The position numbers were made by a program, and so were the translations under genes. Below the pieces are notes generated by a model, which ran no database searches, had not been told where the DNA came from, and saw only the letters and a list, made by a program, of their open reading frames with translations. Positions 38,107-49,700 of a stretch of DNA of 64,000 nucleotides are shown here, piece by piece. Within the stretch, counting starts at the first letter, position 1; each line of letters starts with the position of its first letter. The DNA is from Pleionea sp. CnH1-48 (GTDB lineage: Bacteria > Pseudomonadota > Gammaproteobacteria > Enterobacterales > Kangiellaceae): NCBI RefSeq assembly GCF_024124665.1, contig NZ_JAMXSB010000006.1:284549-348548 (forward strand). Direction: 5' to 3'.

Positions 38107-40191
38107 ATGGTAGATTTAACGAAATACAGAAACATTGGTATTTTCGCTCACGTAGATGCGGGTAAAACCACCACCACAGAGCGAATTTTGAAACTCACCG
38201 GAAAAATTCATAAAACAGGTGAGGTACATGACGGTGCTGCAACTACCGACTTCATGGATCAGGAAGCAGAACGTGGTATCACTATCCAGTCAGCTGCAAC
38301 AACCTGTTTCTGGGATGATCACCGTTTAAACATTATCGACACACCCGGACACGTTGACTTCACGGTTGAAGTATATCGTTCTCTAAAAGTTCTTGACGGT
38401 GGTGTTGGTGTATTCTGTGGTTCTGGTGGTGTTGAGCCTCAATCAGAAACAAACTGGCGTTACGCGAACGAATCAGAAGTAGCTCGTTTGATATTCGTAA
38501 ACAAGCTAGACCGTTTAGGTGCGGACTTCTACCGAGTCGTAGAGCAGGTCAAAAACGTATTAGGTGCAAACCCACTCGTTATGACATTGCCTATCGGTAC
38601 TGAAGACGATTTCGTAGGTGTTGTTGATGTATTAAATCAAAAAGCTTACGTTTGGGACGACTCAGGTCTGCCAGAAAATTACGAAGTTACCGACATCCCA
38701 GCTGAGTTAGCTGATAAAGCAGCTGAATACCGCGAAATGTTGATCGAAACTGCGGTAGAGCAAGATGATGACTTGATGGAAAAATACCTGGAAGGTGAAG
38801 AGCCTTCTTTGGAAGAGATCAAGCGTTGTATCCGTAAAGGTACTAACGAACTCGCATTCTTCCCTACTTTCTGTGGTTCTGCTTTCAAAAACAAAGGTAT
38901 CCAGTTAGTACTTGATGCTGTTGTTGATTACTTACCAGCCCCAACAGAAGTTAAGCCTCAGCCTTTAACTGACGAAGAAGGTAATGAGACAGGTGAAGTT
39001 GCAACAGTAAGCGCTGAAGAGCCACTACGTGCATTAGCGTTTAAAATCATGGACGACCGTTTTGGCGCCCTAACCTTTATCCGTATTTACTCAGGTAAAA
39101 TGACTAAAGGTATGACAGTACTGAACAGTGCAACAGGTAAAACTGAGCGTATCGGCCGTATGGTAGAAATGCACGCTGATGAGCGTACCGAGTTAGACTC
39201 AGCTCAAGCAGGTGACATTTTAGCTGTAATCGGCATGAAGAATGTTCAGACTGGTCACACTCTTTGTGATACCAACAATCCTTGCACACTAGAGCCAATG
39301 GTATTCCCAGAGCCAGTAATCTCTATCGCTGTTGCTCCTAAAGACAAAGGCGCTTCAGAGAAGTTAGGCGTTGCTCTTGGTAAAATGATTGCAGAAGATC
39401 CTTCATTCCAGGTAGAAACTGACCAAGATTCTGGTGAGACTATCCTTAAAGGAATGGGTGAGCTACACCTAGATATCAAAGTAGATATCTTGAAACGTAC
39501 TCACGGTGTTGAGCTAACTGTAGGTAAACCTCAGGTTGCTTACCGTGAAACAATCACTCAGCGCATCGAAGACAGCTATACTCACAAGAAGCAGTCTGGT
39601 GGTTCTGGTCAGTTTGGTAAAATCGACTACATCATTGAGCCAAGCGAGCAAGGCGAAGGTTTCGTATTCGAATCAACAGTTGTTGGTGGTAACGTACCTA
39701 AAGAATTCTGGCCTGCTATCGAAAAAGGCTTTAAAGGCATGATGGGCGAAGGTGTTCTAGCAGGATACCCAGTTCTTGATGTTAAAGTTACTTTATTTGA
39801 TGGTGCTTTCCACGCGGTTGACTCGTCAGCTGTTGCTTTCGAAATCGCTGCAAAAGGCGCATACCGTCAGTCAGTACCAAAAGCAGGCGCTCAGTTACTA
39901 GAGCCAATCATGAAAGTAGACGTATTTACTCCAGAAGATCACGTTGGTGATGTTATTGGTGACTTGAACCGTCGTCGCGGTATGATTGGTGGTCAGGAAG
40001 CTGGTCCTACTGGCGTACGTATTAAAGGTGACGTTCCACTAAGCGAAATGTTTGGCTACATTGGTCACTTACGTACTATGACTTCAGGTCGTGGTCAGTT
40101 CTCTATGGAGTTCTCTCACTACGCACCATGTCCTCAGAACGTAGCTGAGCAAGTTATTGCAGAAGCTAAAGAGCGTAACGAAAAGAAATAA
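38107..40191 (+). CDS. fusA2: Elongation factor G, second paralogue
   Basis: A 694-residue EF-G type GTPase. G1 [14 protein letters not shown]3 DTPGHVDF and G4 NKLDR are intact, then EF-G domains II-V ([25 protein letters not shown]). It differs clearly from the str-operon EF-G (43499-45595), e.g. [23 protein letters not shown] and the shorter insert in the G domain, so it is the EF-G2 type found beside the housekeeping copy in many proteobacteria. Its role could be specialised (recycling, stress or starvation). The ATG at 38107 is preferred to an in-frame TTG at 38050. It has its own promoter and terminator, opposite to the flanking ribosomal operons. The codon usage looks as optimised as in ribosomal genes, which suggests high expression. 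Confidence 0.9.
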   Translation: MVDLTKYRNIGIFAHVDAGKTTTTERILKLTGKIHKTGEVHDGAATTDFMDQEAERGITIQSAATTCFWDDHRLNIIDTPGHVDFTVEVYRSLKVLDGGVGVFCGSGGVEPQSETNWRYANESEVARLIFVNKLDRLGADFYRVVEQVKNVLGANPLVMTLPIGTEDDFVGVVDVLNQKAYVWDDSGLPENYEVTDIPAELADKAAEYREMLIETAVEQDDDLMEKYLEGEEPSLEEIKRCIRKGTNELAFFPTFCGSAFKNKGIQLVLDAVVDYLPAPTEVKPQPLTDEEGNETGEVATVSAEEPLRALAFKIMDDRFGALTFIRIYSGKMTKGMTVLNSATGKTERIGRMVEMHADERTELDSAQAGDILAVIGMKNVQTGHTLCDTNNPCTLEPMVFPEPVISIAVAPKDKGASEKLGVALGKMIAEDPSFQVETDQDSGETILKGMGELHLDIKVDILKRTHGVELTVGKPQVAYRETITQRIEDSYTHKKQSGGSGQFGKIDYIIEPSEQGEGFVFESTVVGGNVPKEFWPAIEKGFKGMMGEGVLAGYPVLDVKVTLFDGAFHAVDSSAVAFEIAAKGAYRQSVPKAGAQLLEPIMKVDVFTPEDHVGDVIGDLNRRRGMIGGQEAGPTGVRIKGDVPLSEMFGYIGHLRTMTSGRGQFSMEFSHYAPCPQNVAEQVIAEAKERNEKK

Positions 40192-40211
40192 TTTCTTAAG
40201 TTACTCTTCTT

Positions 40212-40249
40212 AAAAAAACCCCGACAAGCACAGCTTCTCGGGGTTTTTT
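40212..40249 (+). terminator. Terminator of fusA2
   Basis: CCCCGA (40219-40224) pairs with TCGGGG (40238-40243), extended by an inner AAGC/GCTT, and is followed by six T with a matching A-run before it. Confidence 0.9.
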
Positions 40250-40422
40250 AATGCTAAAAGCTAACGTGTACTTTGACAGAAACACCGCTCATTACTCTTA
40301 AGACTACTCGCCTAATAGTCAATTGCTCACATAATTTATTGGCAAACCACTATAGTTTATCTCAACTGCTATAACTTATAGTATTTAGTATCAATGATTG
40401 CAAGAGTGCCACGGAGGGCAAT

Positions 40423-40926
40423 ATGTTGCGTTGGATAAGCGTTTTACTGATTGTTTCTTTAGCCATTAACACCATTACGTTAATCATATTGTTGCAACAT
40501 AAGCACAATGATATAAAGCCAACGGTTGAAGATATAATCCCCCGCCCTACACAAACAGATTTTGCAGAAGCTAATACTTCAGAACAAAGCCAACATATCA
40601 TTCACATTTCAAACGGGTTACAAAAACTTAGTTTTCAGATTCAGAAATTAGAAGCACTCATATCACGCCAAGAAATTTCTGAAGCCTCGATACAGGACCA
40701 TCCTATCTCGAATCAATTACAGCAAACATTTGAAGAAGCCAATCAACTTGGACATGAAAGAATCGATGTCATCTTGTCACAAGGAAATTTGGATCACGAA
40801 AGTATCCATGAGCTTCGTCGAGTTATGTCAAAGATGTCACCAAAGGAACACCATCAAGCATTGCAAAAATTAGTTATAGCTATTAATAACGGCGAACTGA
40901 TTTTGCAACCAGGAGTAACTCTATAA
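40423..40926 (+). CDS. Single-TM protein with periplasmic helical domain, unknown
   Basis: A 167-residue protein: one N-terminal membrane segment (about 4-25, ISVLLIVSLAINTITLIILL) and a polar part with coiled-coil character (about 55-90, NGLQKLSFQIQKLEALISRQ) and a C-terminal helical region (ESIHELRRVMSKMSPKEHHQ). GGAGG lies 5 nt before the ATG. It precedes the small secreted protein by 41 bp and may be co-transcribed. No family is recognised. Confidence 0.65.
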   Translation: MLRWISVLLIVSLAINTITLIILLQHKHNDIKPTVEDIIPRPTQTDFAEANTSEQSQHIIHISNGLQKLSFQIQKLEALISRQEISEASIQDHPISNQLQQTFEEANQLGHERIDVILSQGNLDHESIHELRRVMSKMSPKEHHQALQKLVIAINNGELILQPGVTL

Positions 40927-40967
40927 CATTTAGAAGCTCACTATTGATAAATACACGGAGGACTATC

Positions 40968-41333
40968 ATGAAATTAAAAACATTTGCTTTAATCGCCACT
41001 TTGATCAGCAGCTCAGTTTTTGCAGGATTCACCAATCACTACCAAATTAACGTATCCAGCACGACGGCTTATGGCTCAATGATAGGAGCGAGAAACAGCT
41101 CAGACAGCACTCAGTATATTGTTTGCTCCTATGTCGGCTTTTCTTCAAATCCTTATGGAATTTGTAGTGCTCGTAATTCTGCAGGCACCTCAAAATCTTG
41201 CACAACAACTCAGGCTCATCACGTTGAGCAGATCCGCGGCCTTAGCAATGAATCATACCTGTACTTCCAGTGGGATAGTAACGGAAAATGCACTTACATT
41301 TATTCATCTACTGGTTCTATGTATCACGAGTAA
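40968..41333 (+). CDS. Small secreted four-cysteine protein, unknown
   Basis: A 121-residue precursor. The signal peptide is MKLKTFALIATLISSSVFA, and the mature protein begins GFTNHYQINVSS. It is Ser/Thr/Tyr-rich, weakly charged and has four cysteines (53, 66, 78, 108), probably two disulfides, and ends in SSTGSMYHE. GGAGG stands 7 nt before the ATG at 40968; an in-frame upstream ATG at 40944 would add eight residues before the signal. The look is that of a small beta-rich extracellular domain. I do not recognise the family. Confidence 0.7.
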   Translation: MKLKTFALIATLISSSVFAGFTNHYQINVSSTTAYGSMIGARNSSDSTQYIVCSYVGFSSNPYGICSARNSAGTSKSCTTTQAHHVEQIRGLSNESYLYFQWDSNGKCTYIYSSTGSMYHE

Positions 41334-41341
41334 AATCATTT

Positions 41342-41371
41342 GCCCGGTGATTACACCGGGCCTCTATTTAT
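41342..41371 (+). terminator. Terminator after the secreted protein gene
   Basis: GCCCGGTG-ATTA-CACCGGGC, a strong 8-bp stem with tetraloop, followed by a poor T-tract (CTCTATTTAT). Confidence 0.65.
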
Positions 41372-41469
41372 AAGAATAGATACAGACCTAAAATTAACTC
41401 GCTTTTCTTCCTATAACATCTAAACTCAGACCAATCCTCTAGCCCATAAACGTCTTTAGAGATCTAACA

Positions 41470-42168
41470 ATGAATACAGCCCAAGTATTAAAACTACTCA
41501 AAGAGAATAAGAATGACCGTGGTATTGAGAACTGGAAAAAAATGGATGAAGCCGCTGAGCTGAATTCCTTTGGTATAGGACTGACACAACTGCGAAAACT
41601 CGCCAAACAAATAGGTAAAGACCATGAACTTGCTCTGAAGCTGTGGGACTCAGAGTATTATGATGCCAAAGTCATTAGTTTACTGATAGATGAGCCTAAA
41701 CTAATAACGAAAGAACAAGTGGAACAACAGGTAGAAAACTTAAACAGCGGTTTGCTTTCTCATGTATTTAGTTCTTGTGATGCTCCTTTGGCCAAAACTT
41801 CTTTTGCATTTGAGCTTGCTCAAAGCTGGATAAAAAGTAAGTCAGTGGCTAGAAGACGGTGTGGATATGGGCTAGTGTACGAGTTGAGTAAAAATAAACG
41901 TAATAAGTCACTAACAGATGAATTCTTTCTGATGTGTATTAAAAGCATTGATGAAAATATTGATAAAGAAAACAATTATGTTCGTATGAGTATGGCTGGA
42001 GCACTCATTGGCATAGGAAAGAGAAATAAACCACTCAACTTGGCTTCGGTAAAACTAGCGAAACGTATTAGCCCTGTAAAATATCATGATGGTGATCGCA
42101 AATGCGATCCAATTGATATTCTAAAACACATCACTAGCGATTACATAAAAGAGAAGTTTGGTGTATAG
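41470..42168 (+). CDS. DNA alkylation repair (AlkD-like HEAT) protein
   Basis: A 232-residue helical-repeat protein of the DNA alkylation repair family. FGIGLTQLRKLAKQIGKDHELALKLWDSEYYDAK and SVARRRCGYGL match family repeats; the latter holds the Arg corresponding to the AlkD arginine at the lesion site. The FSSCDAPLAKT segment is where AlkD has its catalytic Asp. The C-terminal DRKCDPIDI variant is typical of a subgroup whose glycosylase activity is not established. It converges on tuf. Confidence 0.75.
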   Translation: MNTAQVLKLLKENKNDRGIENWKKMDEAAELNSFGIGLTQLRKLAKQIGKDHELALKLWDSEYYDAKVISLLIDEPKLITKEQVEQQVENLNSGLLSHVFSSCDAPLAKTSFAFELAQSWIKSKSVARRRCGYGLVYELSKNKRNKSLTDEFFLMCIKSIDENIDKENNYVRMSMAGALIGIGKRNKPLNLASVKLAKRISPVKYHDGDRKCDPIDILKHITSDYIKEKFGV

Positions 42169-42225
42169 GAAACAATATAGAGCTCTCTTCTAGTTAAAGT
42201 CTTAAAAATGAAAGACAGGTAGAAA

Positions 42226-42254
42226 CAAAAAAGGCCGCAATCAGCGGCCTTTTT
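42226..42254. terminator. Bidirectional terminator between alkD-like gene and tuf
   Basis: AAAAAGGCCGC, 5-nt loop, GCGGCCTTTTT: a GC-rich stem with A- and T-tracts on both sides, acting for the str operon on the minus strand and the alkD-like gene on the plus strand. Confidence 0.9.
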
Positions 42255-42276
42255 AAGTTACTGTAAATCGTCGAAA

Positions 42277-43461
42277 TTATTCGAAGATTTTAGCAACAAC
42301 ACCAGCGCCAACAGTACGGCCACCTTCACGAATCGCGAAGCGTAAACCTTCGTCCATCGCAATCGGAGCAATCAACTCTACTGACATTTTGATGTTGTCA
42401 CCAGGCATTACCATTTCAACGCCTTCTGGTAACTCGATAGAACCTGTCACGTCAGTTGTACGGAAGTAGAACTGAGGACGGTATCCTTTAAAGAATGGAG
42501 TGTGACGTCCACCTTCGTCTTTGCTCAGAATGTATACTTCTGATTCGAACTTAGTGTGAGGAGTGATAGTACCTGTGTGAGATAATACCTGACCACGCTC
42601 TACGTCTTCACGCTTAGTACCACGTAATAGTACACCTACGTTGTCACCTGCACGACCTTCGTCCAACAACTTACGGAACATTTCTACACCTGTTACCGTA
42701 GTTTTCGTAGTCTCTTTGATACCTACGATTTCAATCTCTTCACCTACTTTAACGATACCGCGCTCTACACGACCTGTTACAACAGTACCACGGCCTGAGA
42801 TTGAGAATACGTCTTCGATTGGTAACAAGAATGGCTGGTCTACAGCACGCTCTGGCTCTGGGATGTAAGTGTCAAGTGCGCCCGCTAACTCTACGATACG
42901 CTCTTGGTACTCTGCATCACCTTCTAACGCTTTCAACGCTGAACCACGGATGATTGGCGTGTCGTCACCTGGGAAATCGTAAGTGTCTAACAACTCACGC
43001 ACTTCCATTTCAACCAACTCTAACAACTCTTCGTCGTCTACCATGTCGCATTTGTTCAAGAATACAACAATCTTTGGTACACCTACCTGACGTGATAACA
43101 AGATGTGCTCACGAGTCTGTGGCATGGGGCCATCTGCTGCTGAACATACTAAGATCGCGCCGTCCATCTGAGCAGCACCTGTGATCATGTTCTTTACATA
43201 GTCAGCGTGACCAGGGCAGTCAACGTGAGCATAGTGACGGATGTCTGACTCATACTCTACGTGAGAAGTTGCGATTGTGATACCACGCTCTTTCTCTTCT
43301 GGTGCGTTATCGATCTCGTCAAACGCTTTCTGCTCTCCACCAAACTTCGCTGACAATACTGTACACATTGCCGCTGTCAAAGTTGTTTTACCGTGGTCAA
43401 CGTGGCCGATAGTTCCTACGTTGACGTGGGGTTTCGTACGTTCAAATTTTTCCTTAGACAT
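42277..43461 (-). CDS. tuf: Elongation factor Tu, str-operon copy
   Basis: A 394-residue EF-Tu, same length as E. coli. G1 GHVDHGKT, G3 DCPGH and G4 NKCDM are intact, and domains II and III follow. It delivers aminoacyl-tRNA. Protein identical to the second copy at 58909-60093; the DNA reads the same throughout where I compared it, including third codon positions. It is the last gene of rpsL-rpsG-fusA-tuf. Confidence 0.99.
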   Translation of the reverse strand: MSKEKFERTKPHVNVGTIGHVDHGKTTLTAAMCTVLSAKFGGEQKAFDEIDNAPEEKERGITIATSHVEYESDIRHYAHVDCPGHADYVKNMITGAAQMDGAILVCSAADGPMPQTREHILLSRQVGVPKIVVFLNKCDMVDDEELLELVEMEVRELLDTYDFPGDDTPIIRGSALKALEGDAEYQERIVELAGALDTYIPEPERAVDQPFLLPIEDVFSISGRGTVVTGRVERGIVKVGEEIEIVGIKETTKTTVTGVEMFRKLLDEGRAGDNVGVLLRGTKREDVERGQVLSHTGTITPHTKFESEVYILSKDEGGRHTPFFKGYRPQFYFRTTDVTGSIELPEGVEMVMPGDNIKMSVELIAPIAMDEGLRFAIREGGRTVGAGVVAKIFE

Positions 43462-43498
43462 GAGATTTAACCTCTCTCTAATTAATTGATAATGATAA

Positions 43499-45595
43499 TT
43501 AAACTTTATTTATAATAGCATCGGCTACATTTTGTGGAGCTTCAGCGTATTTTTCGAATTCCATCGAGTAGCTCGCACGGCCTTGAGTAGCACTTCTCAA
43601 GTCTGTGGCATAGCCAAACATCTCTGATAATGGGACGTTTGCTCGAATAATCTTTACACCGCCAATACCATCTTCCATTCCTTGAACCAGACCTCTACGG
43701 CGATTCAAGTCACCCATTACATCCCCCATATAATCTTCGGGAGTAACAACTTCAACTTTCATCATTGGTTCAAGTAAGGCAGGACTGGCTTTTAGTGCCC
43801 CAGCACGAAAACCCATAGAGCCAGCAATTTTAAATGCCATCTCATTAGAGTCAACATCATGGTATGAGCCATCATACAAAGTGACTTTGACATCCAAGAC
43901 AGGATATCCACCTAAGACTCCGCTTTGCATTTGCTCTTGAATACCTTTATCAACAGCAGGAATATACTCACGAGGAACAGTGCCACCAACGATTTCGTTA
44001 ACGAACTCGTAGCCAAACCCTTCTTCCTGTGGCTCTATTCGTAACCAGACATGCCCATATTGGCCACGACCACCTGATTGACGAACAAATTTACCTTCTT
44101 GCTCAACGGACTCTTTTAGGCACTCTCTATAAGCTACCTGAGGCTTACCGATATTGGCTTCAACATTAAACTCTCGTTTCATACGATCAACGAGAATATC
44201 TAAATGTAATTCACCCATACCGGAAATGATTGTTTGCCCTGACTCTTCATCAGACTCTACGCGGAAAGAAGGATCTTCTTGCGCCAGTTTAGACAAAGCA
44301 ATCGACATTTTTTCCTGATCAGCAACTGTTTTTGGCTCAACAGCTACCGAGATCACAGGCTCGGGAAACTCCATACGCTCCAGAATAATTTTATGCTCTG
44401 GCGCACACAAAGTATCTCCGGTAGTAACATCTTTCAGACCTATGCCAGCAGCGATATCACCAGCTAATACTTCCTTAATCTCTTCTCGACTATTGGAGTG
44501 CATTTGAACAATTCGCCCAATACGCTCCTTTTTCTCTTTTACAGAGTTATAAACCTGATCACCAGAGCTTAAAACACCAGAGTAAACACGGAAGAAAGTC
44601 AAAGAACCAACAAAGGGATCAGTAGCAATTTTAAAAGCTAGTGCAGAAAAGGGCTCATCATCAGAGGCTGGTCGTTCAGCTTCGGTTTCACCATCTTCTA
44701 GTACACCCTTAATCGGGGGAATATCGACAGGGGCAGGCATGTATTCAATAACGGAATCCAATACTGCTTGGACACCTTTATTCTTAAAAGCGGAACCGCA
44801 TGTTGCCAAAACAAGCTCATTATTTAGTGTTTGAGTACGCAAACCACATTTGATGTCATCTTCTGAAAGTTCACCTTCTTCCAGATACTTATCCATCAAC
44901 TCTTCTGAGGCTTCAGCGGCAGCTTCAATCATTTCACTGCGCCAATGCTCACACTCATCCACCATGTTTTCTGGAATATCACGGTACTCAAAAGTCATTC
45001 CGCGATCATTTTCGTTCCAGTAAATGGCTTTCATTTTGATAAGGTCTACGACCCCTTCAAACTCGTCTTCTGCACCAATAGGCAATTGGACGGGAATTGG
45101 ACGGGCGCCTAAACGAACCTTAATTTGATCAACAACACGTAAAAAATCAGCACCAGCACGGTCCATCTTATTAACAAATACCATGCGAGGCACTTCGTAC
45201 TTGTTAGCTTGACGCCATACTGTTTCTGATTGTGGCTCCACACCAGAAGTCGCACAAAAAACAACAACAGCTCCATCAAGCACACGTAAAGAGCGTTCTA
45301 CTTCGATAGTAAAATCTACGTGTCCAGGAGTGTCGATGATATTGATACGGTGTTCTGGGAATTGCTGTTGCATTCCACTCCAGAAAGTCGTGGTTGCAGC
45401 AGAAGTAATTGTGATGCCTCGCTCCTGCTCTTGCTCCATCCAGTCCATGGTGGCCGCGCCATCATGGACTTCACCGATCTTATGAGAAAGACCGGTGTAG
45501 AAAAGAACACGCTCGGTAGTCGTTGTTTTTCCGGCATCAACGTGCGCACAAATACCAATATTTCGGTAACGCTCAATCGGAGTCTTGCGTGCCAC
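43499..45595 (-). CDS. fusA: Elongation factor G, housekeeping copy
   Basis: A 698-residue EF-G in the canonical str position. [17 protein letters not shown] (G1), [11 protein letters not shown] (G3), [10 protein letters not shown] (G4), [15 protein letters not shown] and [13 protein letters not shown] are all as in E. coli FusA. It drives tRNA-mRNA translocation. 36 bp lie between it and rpsG. Confidence 0.99.
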   Translation of the reverse strand: MARKTPIERYRNIGICAHVDAGKTTTTERVLFYTGLSHKIGEVHDGAATMDWMEQEQERGITITSAATTTFWSGMQQQFPEHRINIIDTPGHVDFTIEVERSLRVLDGAVVVFCATSGVEPQSETVWRQANKYEVPRMVFVNKMDRAGADFLRVVDQIKVRLGARPIPVQLPIGAEDEFEGVVDLIKMKAIYWNENDRGMTFEYRDIPENMVDECEHWRSEMIEAAAEASEELMDKYLEEGELSEDDIKCGLRTQTLNNELVLATCGSAFKNKGVQAVLDSVIEYMPAPVDIPPIKGVLEDGETEAERPASDDEPFSALAFKIATDPFVGSLTFFRVYSGVLSSGDQVYNSVKEKKERIGRIVQMHSNSREEIKEVLAGDIAAGIGLKDVTTGDTLCAPEHKIILERMEFPEPVISVAVEPKTVADQEKMSIALSKLAQEDPSFRVESDEESGQTIISGMGELHLDILVDRMKREFNVEANIGKPQVAYRECLKESVEQEGKFVRQSGGRGQYGHVWLRIEPQEEGFGYEFVNEIVGGTVPREYIPAVDKGIQEQMQSGVLGGYPVLDVKVTLYDGSYHDVDSNEMAFKIAGSMGFRAGALKASPALLEPMMKVEVVTPEDYMGDVMGDLNRRRGLVQGMEDGIGGVKIIRANVPLSEMFGYATDLRSATQGRASYSMEFEKYAEAPQNVADAIINKV

Positions 45596-45631
45596 GAATA
45601 ATATCCTCGGTTAATCCGTAAAAAACTTCGC

Positions 45632-46102
45632 TTACCAACGATAGTGAGCAAAGGCTTTATTTGCTTCAGCCATACGGTGAACGTCTTCACGTTTCTTAAC
45701 AGCTGAACCACGGTTTTCCATTGCATCAAGCAATTCGTGAGCTAAACGCTCTTTCATTGATTTCTCGCCACGTTTACGTGAGGCTTCTACCAACCATCTC
45801 ATAGCTAAAGCAGTTTGACGAGCTGGACGAACTTCAACAGGCACTTGGTAAGTAGAACCACCTACACGGCGAGATTTAACTTCAACTAGAGGGCGGATTT
45901 TATCCAAACCTTCTTCAAACGTAGGCATTGCGTCTGAATTTTTCTTTTCTGCGATAATGTCTAACGCGCCATAAACGATTCTTTCGGCAACAGATTTTTT
46001 ACCGTCAACCATTACAACGTTTATGAATTTTGCTAATAATTGCGATCCAAATTTCGGATCTGGCAGGATCTCGCGCGCAGCGACGACACGTCTTCTTGGC
46101 AT
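45632..46102 (-). CDS. rpsG: 30S ribosomal protein S7
   Basis: A 156-residue S7: [53 protein letters not shown] [20 protein letters not shown]. It nucleates the 30S head and, in relatives, represses its own operon at the rpsL-rpsG gap. Confidence 0.98.
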   Translation of the reverse strand: MPRRRVVAAREILPDPKFGSQLLAKFINVVMVDGKKSVAERIVYGALDIIAEKKNSDAMPTFEEGLDKIRPLVEVKSRRVGGSTYQVPVEVRPARQTALAMRWLVEASRKRGEKSMKERLAHELLDAMENRGSAVKKREDVHRMAEANKAFAHYRW

Positions 46103-46256
46103 CTTTAATGCTCCTTCAGGCTACTCCGGGACTCTAAAACTACTTTGCCCGGCCTTACTCGCATTCAAATGAGAGATATTTGAATGGAATCAATTAGTTG
46201 TAAGCTTATAACATGAGAGTTAAATCTCAGGTTAACAGCTCGAGGTTACATAACAC
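46103..46256 (-). promoter_or_regulatory. rpsL-rpsG intercistronic region, possible S7 operator
   Basis: 154 bp, unusually long within this operon. ATTCAAAT-ATCTCTC-ATTTGAAT (46163-46185) forms an 8-bp hairpin, and CTCGAG and TTAACCTGAG repeats lie on the rpsL side. In E. coli this gap is the S7 translational operator; direct equivalence is inferred from position. Confidence 0.5.
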
Positions 46257-46628
46257 TTACTTAGGACGTTTAGCACCGTACTTAGAACGGCCCTGTTTAC
46301 GATCCTTAACACCAGCAAGGTCTAATGTACCGCGTACACAGTGATAACGAACACCAGGTAAGTCTTTTACACGACCACCACGGATCATTACAACGCTGTG
46401 CTCTTGCAAGTTGTGACCTTCACCACCAATGTATGAAGTTACCTCGAAACCGTTGGTTAAACGGACACGAGCAACTTTACGTAATGCAGAATTTGGCTTT
46501 TTTGGAGTAGTCGTGTAAACACGAGTACACACACCGCGCTTTTGCGGGCAAGCCTCTAATGCGGGTACGTTGCTTTTCTTAACAACCTTTTTACGAGGTT
46601 TACGTACCAGCTGATTAATTGTTGCCAT
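46257..46628 (-). CDS. rpsL: 30S ribosomal protein S12
   Basis: A 123-residue S12: [21 protein letters not shown] and [20 protein letters not shown], with the lysines and the methylthio-Asp site of the decoding region in their wild-type (streptomycin-sensitive) form. First gene of the str operon. Confidence 0.98.
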   Translation of the reverse strand: MATINQLVRKPRKKVVKKSNVPALEACPQKRGVCTRVYTTTPKKPNSALRKVARVRLTNGFEVTSYIGGEGHNLQEHSVVMIRGGRVKDLPGVRYHCVRGTLDLAGVKDRKQGRSKYGAKRPK

Positions 46629-46700
46629 TAATTAAACTCCAGCTCCTAACTTTTACAAAATAAGGCAGATCTCAAGCGAAAGCTGCCTTCGAGGGCGGGC

Positions 46701-46729
46701 ATTTTATAGAGCCTGCCAGTTACTGTCAA
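46701..46729 (-). promoter_or_regulatory. str-operon promoter
   Basis: TTGACA (46724-46729), 17-bp spacer, TAAAAT (46701-46706), followed by GCCCGCCC. It lies directly after the rpoC terminator hairpin. Confidence 0.8.
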
Positions 46730-46732
46730 GGA

Positions 46733-46755
46733 AGAAGGTCATTTTATGACCTTCT
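46733..46755 (-). terminator. Hairpin after rpoC
   Basis: AGAAGGTCAT-AAA-ATGACCTTCT, a perfect 10-bp stem 9 bp after the rpoC stop, followed by UCCUU, so a moderate terminator. Confidence 0.65.
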
Positions 46756-46764
46756 ATTACCTTT

Positions 46765-49700
46765 CTAGTGGTTGCTCTCATTCAACGCTTCAGTTAATGC
46801 TTTCTCCGCATCAGATGCAGAAACATTAACTTGCGAATCATCAAGCATGTCGTTGTTGGCTACTGTGCGGCGACGGTGGTGATAAGACAGCCCCGTTCCA
46901 GCAGGTATTAAGCGACCAACAATAACGTTTTCTTTCAAGCCACGTAAATCATCCGCTTTGCCGTTTACGGCAGCTTCAGTTAATACGCGTGTTGTTTCCT
47001 GGAAGGATGCAGCCGAAATGAAGGATTCTGTAGCAAGAGATGCTTTAGTAATCCCCATCAGGTTGCGGTCCACAGTAACAAGTTCTTTACCCTCAGCTTG
47101 CAATTGATCATTTACTTCAAGCACGCGAACGTATTCAACCTGTTCGCCCTGTAACAAGCGACTGTCACCAGGATTAACGATAGTACATTTACGCAACATT
47201 TGACGAATGATAACTTCGATGTGCTTATCGTTGATTTTTACACCCTGCAAACGGTATACATCCTGAACTTCGTTAACGATGTAATTCGCAACAGCGTGAA
47301 TACCTTTCAGGCGCAGAATGTCATGAGGATTATCTGCACCATCTGATACAACCTCACCTATTTCTACTTTCTCCCCTTCAAACACGTTCAAATGACGCCA
47401 TTTAGGGATTAGTTCTTCATAGGTATCGCCTTCATTTGGTGTAATAACCAGACGACGCTTACCTTTAGTTTCTTTACCAAAGCTGACCGTACCAGAGATC
47501 TCAGCAAGAATTGCAGACTCTTTAGGTTTACGAGCTTCAAATAGGTCTGCAACTCGTGGCAGACCACCCGTAATATCCTTAGTTTTTGAACTCTCTTGAG
47601 GGATACGAGCTAAAGCATCACCCACGCCAACTTCGGCACCATCATCGAGGTTAATCAATGCATTGGACGGAAGCATGTACTGTGCAGGAATGTTTGTACC
47701 AGGAATGTTGAGCTGATTGTCATTCTCATCAAATAGAACAACCATTGGTTTCAACTCAGTACCTTTACCACGCTGCTTAGCATCGGTAACCACAGTAGAA
47801 GACAAACCAGTGATTTCGTCGGTTTGACGCTCCATGTTCACACCTTCAATCAAATCACGGAACTTAATCTTACCCGCGATCTCAGTGATAATTGGGTGTG
47901 TGTGAGGATCCCAGGTTGCAACGATGTCACCACCAGAAACTTGCTCACCTTCTTGTTTTTCTAATACAGCACCGTAAGGCACTTTATAACGCTCACGCTC
48001 ACGGCCAAACTCATCAATCAGAGTCAACTCAGCAGAACGAGATACGATAACAGGCTTATTATCATTTCGGATAACGGTTTTTGCAGTGTGCAATTTCAAG
48101 GTACCGTCATTTTTAACCTGTACGTTGTTATCAGCACTTTGTCTCGATGCCGCACCACCAATGTGGAACGTACGCATTGTTAACTGTGTACCCGGCTCAC
48201 CGATAGACTGTGCTGCGATAACACCGATAGATTCACCATCGTTAATCAAGTGTCCTCGAGCCAAATCACGACCATAACACTTAGCACATACACCATAACG
48301 AGTTTCACAGGTAATTACAGAACGAACCAGAACCTGGTCAACACTGTGTTCTTCTAATCTTTCAACCCAAGCTTCATCTAACAATGTGCCAGCTTCACAC
48401 AAGACATTATCGCTGCCTGGATAGTAAATATGATCAGCCGTCACACGACCTAATACTCGCTCTCTTAGTGGCTCAACAACATCACCACCTTCGATAAGAG
48501 GACTCATGCTCACACCGTCTTCAGTGCCACAGTCTTTCTCGGTAATAACCAAGTCTTGTGCAACATCAACCAGACGACGAGTCAAGTAACCTGAGTTTGC
48601 TGTTTTCAATGCGGTATCGGCCAAACCTTTACGAGCACCGTGAGTCGAAATAAAGTACTCAAGTACGTTCAAACCTTCACGGAAGTTCGCTTTGATTGGA
48701 CTTTCGATGATAGAGCCATCCGGCTTTGCCATCAGACCACGCATACCAGCAAGCTGACGAATCTGAGCGGCACTACCTCGAGCGCCAGAGTCAGCCATCA
48801 TAAAGATAGAATTGAAAGATTGTTGATCAACCATTTCACCTTCAGCATTTTCAATCTTGTCAAATGCCAAGTTATCCATCATCGCTTTTGCTACCTGCTC
48901 ATTGGTATGAGACCAGATATCAACAACTTTATTGTAGCGCTCACCTTGAGTAACAAGACCCGATGCATATTGGTCTTCAATTTCTCTTACTTCGGCTTCC
49001 GCTTTACCAATGATTTCTGCTTTAACTTCTGGAATTTCCATGTCGTTAATACCAACAGAAGTTCCAGAGCGAGTTGCATACTTATAACCGGTATACATCA
49101 ACTGATCGGCAAAGATAACACTGGTTTTTAAACCTAACTGACGATAACAAGCATTCACTAATCGAGAAATGCGCTTTTTGGTCATTGGCTCATTAATCAA
49201 TGCAAAAGGAAGACCTTCTGGCACAATTTCCCACAACAATGCACGGCCAACAGTTGTGTCGGCGATGATTGTTGAAGTCTCTCTCTCACCTTCTTCAGTG
49301 ATGATAGTTTGCTGCAATCTAACTTTAATTTTTGCGTGCAAATCAACACGGTCACTGTTGTAAGCGCGATACACTTCAGATGTATCTGCGAAGACCATGC
49401 CTTCTCCGCTTACATTAACTTTCTCGCGAGTTAAGAAATACAAGCCAAGTACAACATCCTGCGTTGGAACGATAATAGGTTCACCGTTTGCAGGAGACAG
49501 AATGTTGTTAGTAGACATCATCAAAGCACGAGCTTCTAGCTGTGCTTCTAATGTTAGAGGTACGTGAACCGCCATTTGGTCACCGTCGAAGTCAGCGTTG
49601 TAAGCAACACAGACCAGAGGGTGTAATTGAATCGCTTTACCTTCGATCAATACAGGCTCGAATGCCTGAATACCTAAACGGTGAAGTGTTGGTGCACGGT

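Noticed and set aside
37923..38135. Minus-strand frame of 70 codons across the fusA2 promoter
   Set aside because: It overlaps the fusA2 start and promoter on the opposite strand and has no recognisable features.
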